The notes beneath the pieces were generated by a model. It was not told the origin of the DNA. It made no database searches and worked only from the letters and a program-made list of their open reading frames with translations. 64,000 bases of DNA from Ga0077548 sp035440445 (GTDB lineage: Bacteria > Pseudomonadota > Alphaproteobacteria > Rhizobiales > Xanthobacteraceae): the NCBI GenBank assembly GCA_035440445.1, contig DAORMJ010000007.1:62001-126000 (forward strand). Direction: 5' to 3'. Position numbers and translations under genes: made by a program. Of the stretch, positions 60,788-64,000 are shown in pieces. Position 1 is the stretch's first letter. Each line of letters begins with the position of its first letter.

Positions 60788-61546
60788 TTATTCGTCGTGA
60801 TCGCCCATCGCTTCGGCGATCCTGTCATGCAACGCGGCACGCGCAGCGTCGTTAGCGCGCGTTTCCTCGGTGAGACGTTCTTCGAGACAGAGCCCTGCCC
60901 CTGGCCGCAGCACCAGAACACGATCGGCCATTTCGATGGCGTCCTCGATGCGATGCGTGACGAACAGGCAGGTCTTCTTGTATTCGCGCGCGACCTTCGA
61001 AAAGTCCGCCCGCAACGCTTTCGAGGTCACGTGATCGAGCTGGCTGAACGATTCGTCGAGCAGCACCAGTTCCGGATCCACGGCAAGCGCCCGCGCAAGC
61101 GAGACGCGCTGGCGCATTCCACCCGAAAGCTGATGCACGTACTTGTCTGCGGCATCAGCGAGATTGACCCGCGCCAGCCAGAGCTTCGCGGTTTTATTCG
61201 CTTCACTATGCGGAATACCGAGGATCAGAAGGCCAAGCTCGACATTCTCGACCGCGGTACGCCACGGCAAGAGGCGGTCCTGCTGGAAGCTCACGGCCAT
61301 CTTTCCGCGCAGTTTCTTGAACTCGCCGTAGGGATCGAAGCCGGCAACCTGAATTGTCCCGCTATCGGGTTTCAGGTTGCCCATGATCATGTTGAGCACG
61401 GTGCTCTTGCCTGCACCCGTGCGCCCGAGCAGCGCGACGATCTCGCCCTTTGCTACCGCGATGCTGAGATCATGCGCGACGACATGGGGGCCGAACGCCT
61501 TGCCGACGTTCGAGATGGTGATGACGGCGTTGGAAGAGGCATTCAT
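60788..61546 (-). CDS. NitT/TauT-type ABC transporter ATP-binding protein
   Basis: 252 residues. Walker A GRTGAGKST near 42-50, Q-loop FQQDRLLPWRTAVEN, signature LSGGMRQRVSLARA, Walker B LVLLDESFSQLD (Ser instead of the usual Pro after Glu) and switch His in CLFVTHRIEDAI. It overlaps the permease gene by 4 bases. Supplies energy for the third NitT/TauT importer of the window. Confidence 0.92.
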   Translation of the reverse strand: MNASSNAVITISNVGKAFGPHVVAHDLSIAVAKGEIVALLGRTGAGKSTVLNMIMGNLKPDSGTIQVAGFDPYGEFKKLRGKMAVSFQQDRLLPWRTAVENVELGLLILGIPHSEANKTAKLWLARVNLADAADKYVHQLSGGMRQRVSLARALAVDPELVLLDESFSQLDHVTSKALRADFSKVAREYKKTCLFVTHRIEDAIEMADRVLVLRPGAGLCLEERLTEETRANDAARAALHDRIAEAMGDHDE

Positions 61547-62367
61547 CGGACGGTCGCCTCCGCACGGTAGCGCAGAACAATCTTTTCAAGCGCGGTTACG
61601 ATTGCCTGCAGGGACAGGTTGATGATCACGAGCAGCAGCGTCCACGCAAAGATCTGGTCAATGCGGAAATTCGATTGCGCCAGGTTCATCTGCGCGCCGA
61701 TGCCGATCGCCGAAGCAACCAGTTCGGCAAAGATCGCCATGCGGATCGCATAGCCCACGATCGATTTCGTGGTGAGGAAGATGTACGGCACGATGTGCGG
61801 GAACACGAGATAGCGCAGCACCTGCCAGCGGTTCGGGCGGAAGCTCTCGATCATGTCCACCCATTCCTTAGGCAGCGCGCGAATGCCGTCGTAGATATTC
61901 AGCGCGTAGAACGGGATCAGGATCACCGAAAGAATGAAGAAGATTCGGACTTCCGGTTCCTTGAACCAGAAGATCGCAATCAGCATCCAGGATAGCGCGG
62001 GAATACCGGTGTCGATGATAACAAGCGCGCGCAGATAGGGCCGCACGCCCGGGCGCGTACCCATGATAACGCCGAGCAGAACACCCACCGTCATCGCAAA
62101 CAGCAACGCAATGAACAGGCGGAGCGCCGTGACCAGAATGTGGTTCGCATCGCGCGAAAGGATGTTCCAGGCTGCTTCCAGTATCGCCGACGGCGCAGGA
62201 ATGATGAACGGCGGCACATACCAGCTCGCAACCTGAATCGCGAGGATCAGGAACGCGGATACGACCAGGGTCGGCAACAGATCGCTTTTCACCCGCCCTT
62301 CCGGGCGCGCGACGTTGGCCGGCGCAGCGGCGGCCCTGACATCGCTTTTTGTTTGCGTGTTCTCCAC
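61543..62367 (-). CDS. NitT/TauT-type ABC transporter permease
   Basis: 274 residues with a polar N-terminal stretch of about 30 residues and then about six membrane segments. The ATPase-contact loop is MIESFRPNRWQVLRYLVFPH. It closely resembles the permease at 13409-14176 (FFILSVILIPFYALNIYDGI here, FFIMLMTTLPAFTFQILGAI there). A stable hairpin separates it from the binding-protein gene upstream. Confidence 0.92.
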   Translation of the reverse strand: MENTQTKSDVRAAAAPANVARPEGRVKSDLLPTLVVSAFLILAIQVASWYVPPFIIPAPSAILEAAWNILSRDANHILVTALRLFIALLFAMTVGVLLGVIMGTRPGVRPYLRALVIIDTGIPALSWMLIAIFWFKEPEVRIFFILSVILIPFYALNIYDGIRALPKEWVDMIESFRPNRWQVLRYLVFPHIVPYIFLTTKSIVGYAIRMAIFAELVASAIGIGAQMNLAQSNFRIDQIFAWTLLLVIINLSLQAIVTALEKIVLRYRAEATVR

Positions 62368-62391
62368 GGTGTCCCCTGTCTAAATCAGAAG

Positions 62392-62419
62392 CTCCAGGTG
62401 CCGATCACGGCACCTGGAG
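62392..62419 (-). other. Perfect intercistronic stem-loop between binding-protein and permease genes
   Basis: Perfect 12-bp stem 62392-62403 / 62408-62419 with loop ATCA, beginning 21 bases after the binding-protein stop on the minus strand. No T run follows, so it is not a standard terminator. It likely protects the upstream message and lowers expression of the genes behind it, as is common after genes for abundant binding proteins. Confidence 0.7.
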
Positions 62420-62440
62420 TCGAAGCCGCTTTGCGGCAGA

Positions 62441-63427
62441 TCAGGCGAAGAAGCCTTCATTGACTACAGACGGCAGCAGCTTGTTGCGCGCGAAGAACTG
62501 CGAAGCCGCAACCATCGCCTTGCGCTCTGCCGGGTCCTGCATCGACGCGAAGTGGAAATGCAGACGGCGCGACGAGATCGCATCCTGCAAGACCTTGGGA
62601 TCGAAGCCCGTGCGTTCGCCGACGATGGCAACGGCGGCCTTTACGTCCTTGAGGATGCCGTTGATGCAATCGCGGAACACGCCATTGATGCTGGCAGCCG
62701 CCTTCGGATTCTTCTCAAGCAGCGAGTTGCGAACCGCGACGCCGAAATAGGCCAGATCGTGACCGTTCTTCTCTTTGTAGAGCTGGCCCGCGTTGAAAAT
62801 CACACCGAGGCGCGGATCTTCAACGATGCCTCTCGTGATGTTCGGCTCCCAGGAGAGCGCCGCGTCCGCGCTACCTGCCCGCAACAGCGCAACCGCCGCG
62901 GCCGGATTCGTCACGTTCTGAACCGTTGTTTCCTTCTCGATGTCGAAGTTCAGATACTCCTGCACGACCGCGCGCACGATGCGATAGGTACCGGTCGATT
63001 GCGGCGCGGCAAGGGTCTTGCCCTTCAGTTCCTTGACGCTCTTCGCGCCGGTCTTCGGCGCCATGATGTTAATCATCTGCGCAGTCGAGATGTTGCAGAG
63101 CAGCTTGATCGGCACGCCGCCGAGATAGCGGGTGGCAAACGTGTCCCAGCTACCGATGCAAACGTCGTAGCTGCCGGCGACAAAGTCACCGTAATAAGTC
63201 GGAACCGATGTATAAACGGTGGGATCGGCAAGCTTGAAGCCGTTCTTCTCGTCGAGCTTATGATGCCGGATGAACTCGGTCACGAGCACCGTGAAACCGG
63301 GCGTAAGCGAAGCCCACTTCACCGGGTCGTTCGCTAACGCGAGCGGCGTACGAGCGATTGGCAACGCTGTGGCAACGCCAAGTGCTGCTGCGGAATGAAG
63401 GAATTGTCTTCTGGTGGCGTTCGTCAT
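62441..63427 (-). CDS. NitT/TauT-type ABC transporter substrate-binding protein
   Basis: 328 residues from MTNATRRQFLHSAA; GGGGAGAG lies just upstream, and an in-frame start at 63448 is less likely. A twin-arginine-like leader (TRRQFLHSAAALGVATALP) ends near LALANDP. The mature part has WASLTPGFTVLVTEFIRHHK and SVKELKGKTLAAPQSTGTYR, typical of the SsuA/NMT1 binding proteins. It is the first gene of the long minus-strand run. The 248-base gap ahead carries two palindromes. Confidence 0.9.
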   Translation of the reverse strand: MTNATRRQFLHSAAALGVATALPIARTPLALANDPVKWASLTPGFTVLVTEFIRHHKLDEKNGFKLADPTVYTSVPTYYGDFVAGSYDVCIGSWDTFATRYLGGVPIKLLCNISTAQMINIMAPKTGAKSVKELKGKTLAAPQSTGTYRIVRAVVQEYLNFDIEKETTVQNVTNPAAAVALLRAGSADAALSWEPNITRGIVEDPRLGVIFNAGQLYKEKNGHDLAYFGVAVRNSLLEKNPKAAASINGVFRDCINGILKDVKAAVAIVGERTGFDPKVLQDAISSRRLHFHFASMQDPAERKAMVAASQFFARNKLLPSVVNEGFFA

Positions 63428-63482
63428 TTTCTCTCCCCGTTTGACCATTTATGCCGGCAGTTGATCCGCGGCAGATTGTTTG

Positions 63483-63513
63483 ACTGGTCAGTAAATTGTT
63501 GCGTTGAACGCAA
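63483..63513. promoter_or_regulatory. Palindromes in the promoter of the third ABC/catabolic operon
   Basis: ACTGGTCAGT (63483-63492) is an inverted repeat, and TTGCGTTGAACGCAA (63499-63513) is a perfect 7+1+7 inverted repeat. They lie 56-86 bases upstream of the binding-protein start, a normal position for an operator. The regulator is unknown; the LysR protein at 50839-51738 is one candidate, a regulator beyond the window another. Confidence 0.5.
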
Positions 63514-63583
63514 TTCTATTTTTTGACGCGAGTACCTTCCCATGGCACCCCCCCACGAGGTAGAGAAAAGATGCCAACGCACT

Positions 63584-63599
63584 GTTCCAAATATGGAAC
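63584..63599. promoter_or_regulatory. Perfect inverted repeat upstream of the TIGR02444 gene
   Basis: GTTCCA-AATA-TGGAAC, a perfect 6+4+6 inverted repeat, 77 bases before the plus-strand start at 63676 and 157 from the divergent binding-protein gene. Possible operator; no regulator can be assigned. Confidence 0.4.
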
Positions 63600-63675
63600 G
63601 TGATTGCGGAAAGTGCCGATTGCATCGCATGCATTTTGCTTGAAGTGCGGGTATGAACGGAAGGTTTTCGGAACG

Positions 63676-64000
63676 ATGACAAGTGAAACTGAAACCCGCG
63701 AAACAAACCCGTTCTGGGATTTCTCTCTGCAGTTTTACCGGCAACCAGGCGTGGCCGATCTATGCCTTGCGCTGCAAGACAGACACGGCATCGATGTGAA
63801 CCTGATGCTTTATATGCTGTGGCTAGCCACCCGCGGAACCAGCATTTCTCAAAGCGAGGTCGCGGCGATCGCGCAGCAAATCAAGCATTGGCATGAGAAT
63901 GTCGTCGTTCCGCTACGAAGCGTCCGGCGCAGCATCGCAAAATCCACCGTTACCGGTTCGAAAGCGGAGTTTCGCAATCGCGTGAAGGCACTGGAACTGG
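63676..64000 (+). CDS. TIGR02444 (DUF2390) family protein, 3' end beyond window
   Basis: 108 residues visible, starting MTSETETRETNPFWDFSLQF. The family pattern is clear: NPFWDFSLQFYRQPGVADLC, then LALQDRHGIDVNLMLYMLWL and a Glu/Ala-rich helical part. Members are small helical proteins of unknown function, common in proteobacteria. The start was picked for the family N-terminus; GGAAGG lies 11 bases upstream. It is divergent from the ABC operon and probably a housekeeping-type gene outside the catabolic region. Confidence 0.85.
   Translation, partial: MTSETETRETNPFWDFSLQFYRQPGVADLCLALQDRHGIDVNLMLYMLWLATRGTSISQSEVAAIAQQIKHWHENVVVPLRSVRRSIAKSTVTGSKAEFRNRVKALEL

Overview
The window looks like chromosomal DNA of a GC-rich alphaproteobacterium, most likely of the Hyphomicrobiales (Rhizobiales: Bradyrhizobium, Xanthobacter or Pseudolabrys-like groups). 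The grounds are the alphaproteobacterial sox gene set and layout, the codon use, the many NitT/TauT and Liv transporters beside CoA-dependent catabolic genes, and a TIGR02444-type protein at the right edge. I see no rRNA, tRNA, CRISPR array, insertion sequence or phage gene. It reads as two joined blocks: lithotrophic sulfur oxidation (about 0.6-11.6 kb) and a roughly 50 kb catabolic region for organic acids whose substrates cannot be named from sequence.

Sulfur block. A minus-strand operon runs soxY-soxZ-soxB-soxC-soxD-soxE-soxF and then an extra cytochrome c, ending in an intrinsic terminator at 567-599. Divergently on the plus strand lie soxS-like, soxR (ArsR family), a YeeE/YedE permease (SoxT-like), soxA, soxX and a secreted DsrE-like protein. 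Together they encode the periplasmic thiosulfate-oxidising Sox system with SoxCD, plus a flavocytochrome-type sulfide dehydrogenase pair (SoxF/SoxE). An ATAT-rich element recurs in the soxY/soxS and soxT/soxA gaps and is the likely SoxR operator.

Catabolic block. (1) 12.3-20.4 kb, minus: molybdenum hydroxylase (FAD, Fe-S and Mo subunits), ACMSD-type amidohydrolase, CoxG-like protein, NitT/TauT ABC transporter and YciI protein, closed by a terminator at 12252-12291; a MocR regulator, a succinate-semialdehyde-type dehydrogenase and an enol-lactonase-like hydrolase are divergent. (2) 24.4-33.3 kb: a TetR-centred set with ABC ATPase and permease, acyl-CoA ligase and acyl-CoA dehydrogenase on the minus strand, and crotonase, thiolase-like protein, DUF35 protein and the matching ABC binding protein on the plus strand. 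A near-identical 23-bp element precedes both arms. (3) 33.8-42.7 kb: SDR, complete livFGMHK, MarR regulator, and a three-component P450 system; one 14-bp palindrome occurs in front of both the liv and P450 operons. (4) 43-49.5 kb: crotonase, acyl-CoA ligase and a second molybdenum hydroxylase whose large subunit carries a fused CoxG domain; an AraC gene lies upstream. (5) 50.8-63.4 kb: LysR regulator, UbiD-type decarboxylase, aldehyde dehydrogenase, a paired (FadE28/29-like) acyl-CoA dehydrogenase, acyl-CoA ligase, DUF35 protein, thiolase-like protein, crotonase and a third NitT/TauT transporter.

The most interesting signal is that both thiolase-like/DUF35 pairs have lost most or all of the thiolase catalytic residues and the zinc-ribbon cysteines. 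In cluster 5 the pair sits with a heteromeric-type acyl-CoA dehydrogenase, crotonase and aldehyde dehydrogenase. This gene set resembles the retro-aldol side-chain cleavage known from steroid catabolism more than ordinary thiolytic beta-oxidation. That reading is inference; the substrates are unknown.
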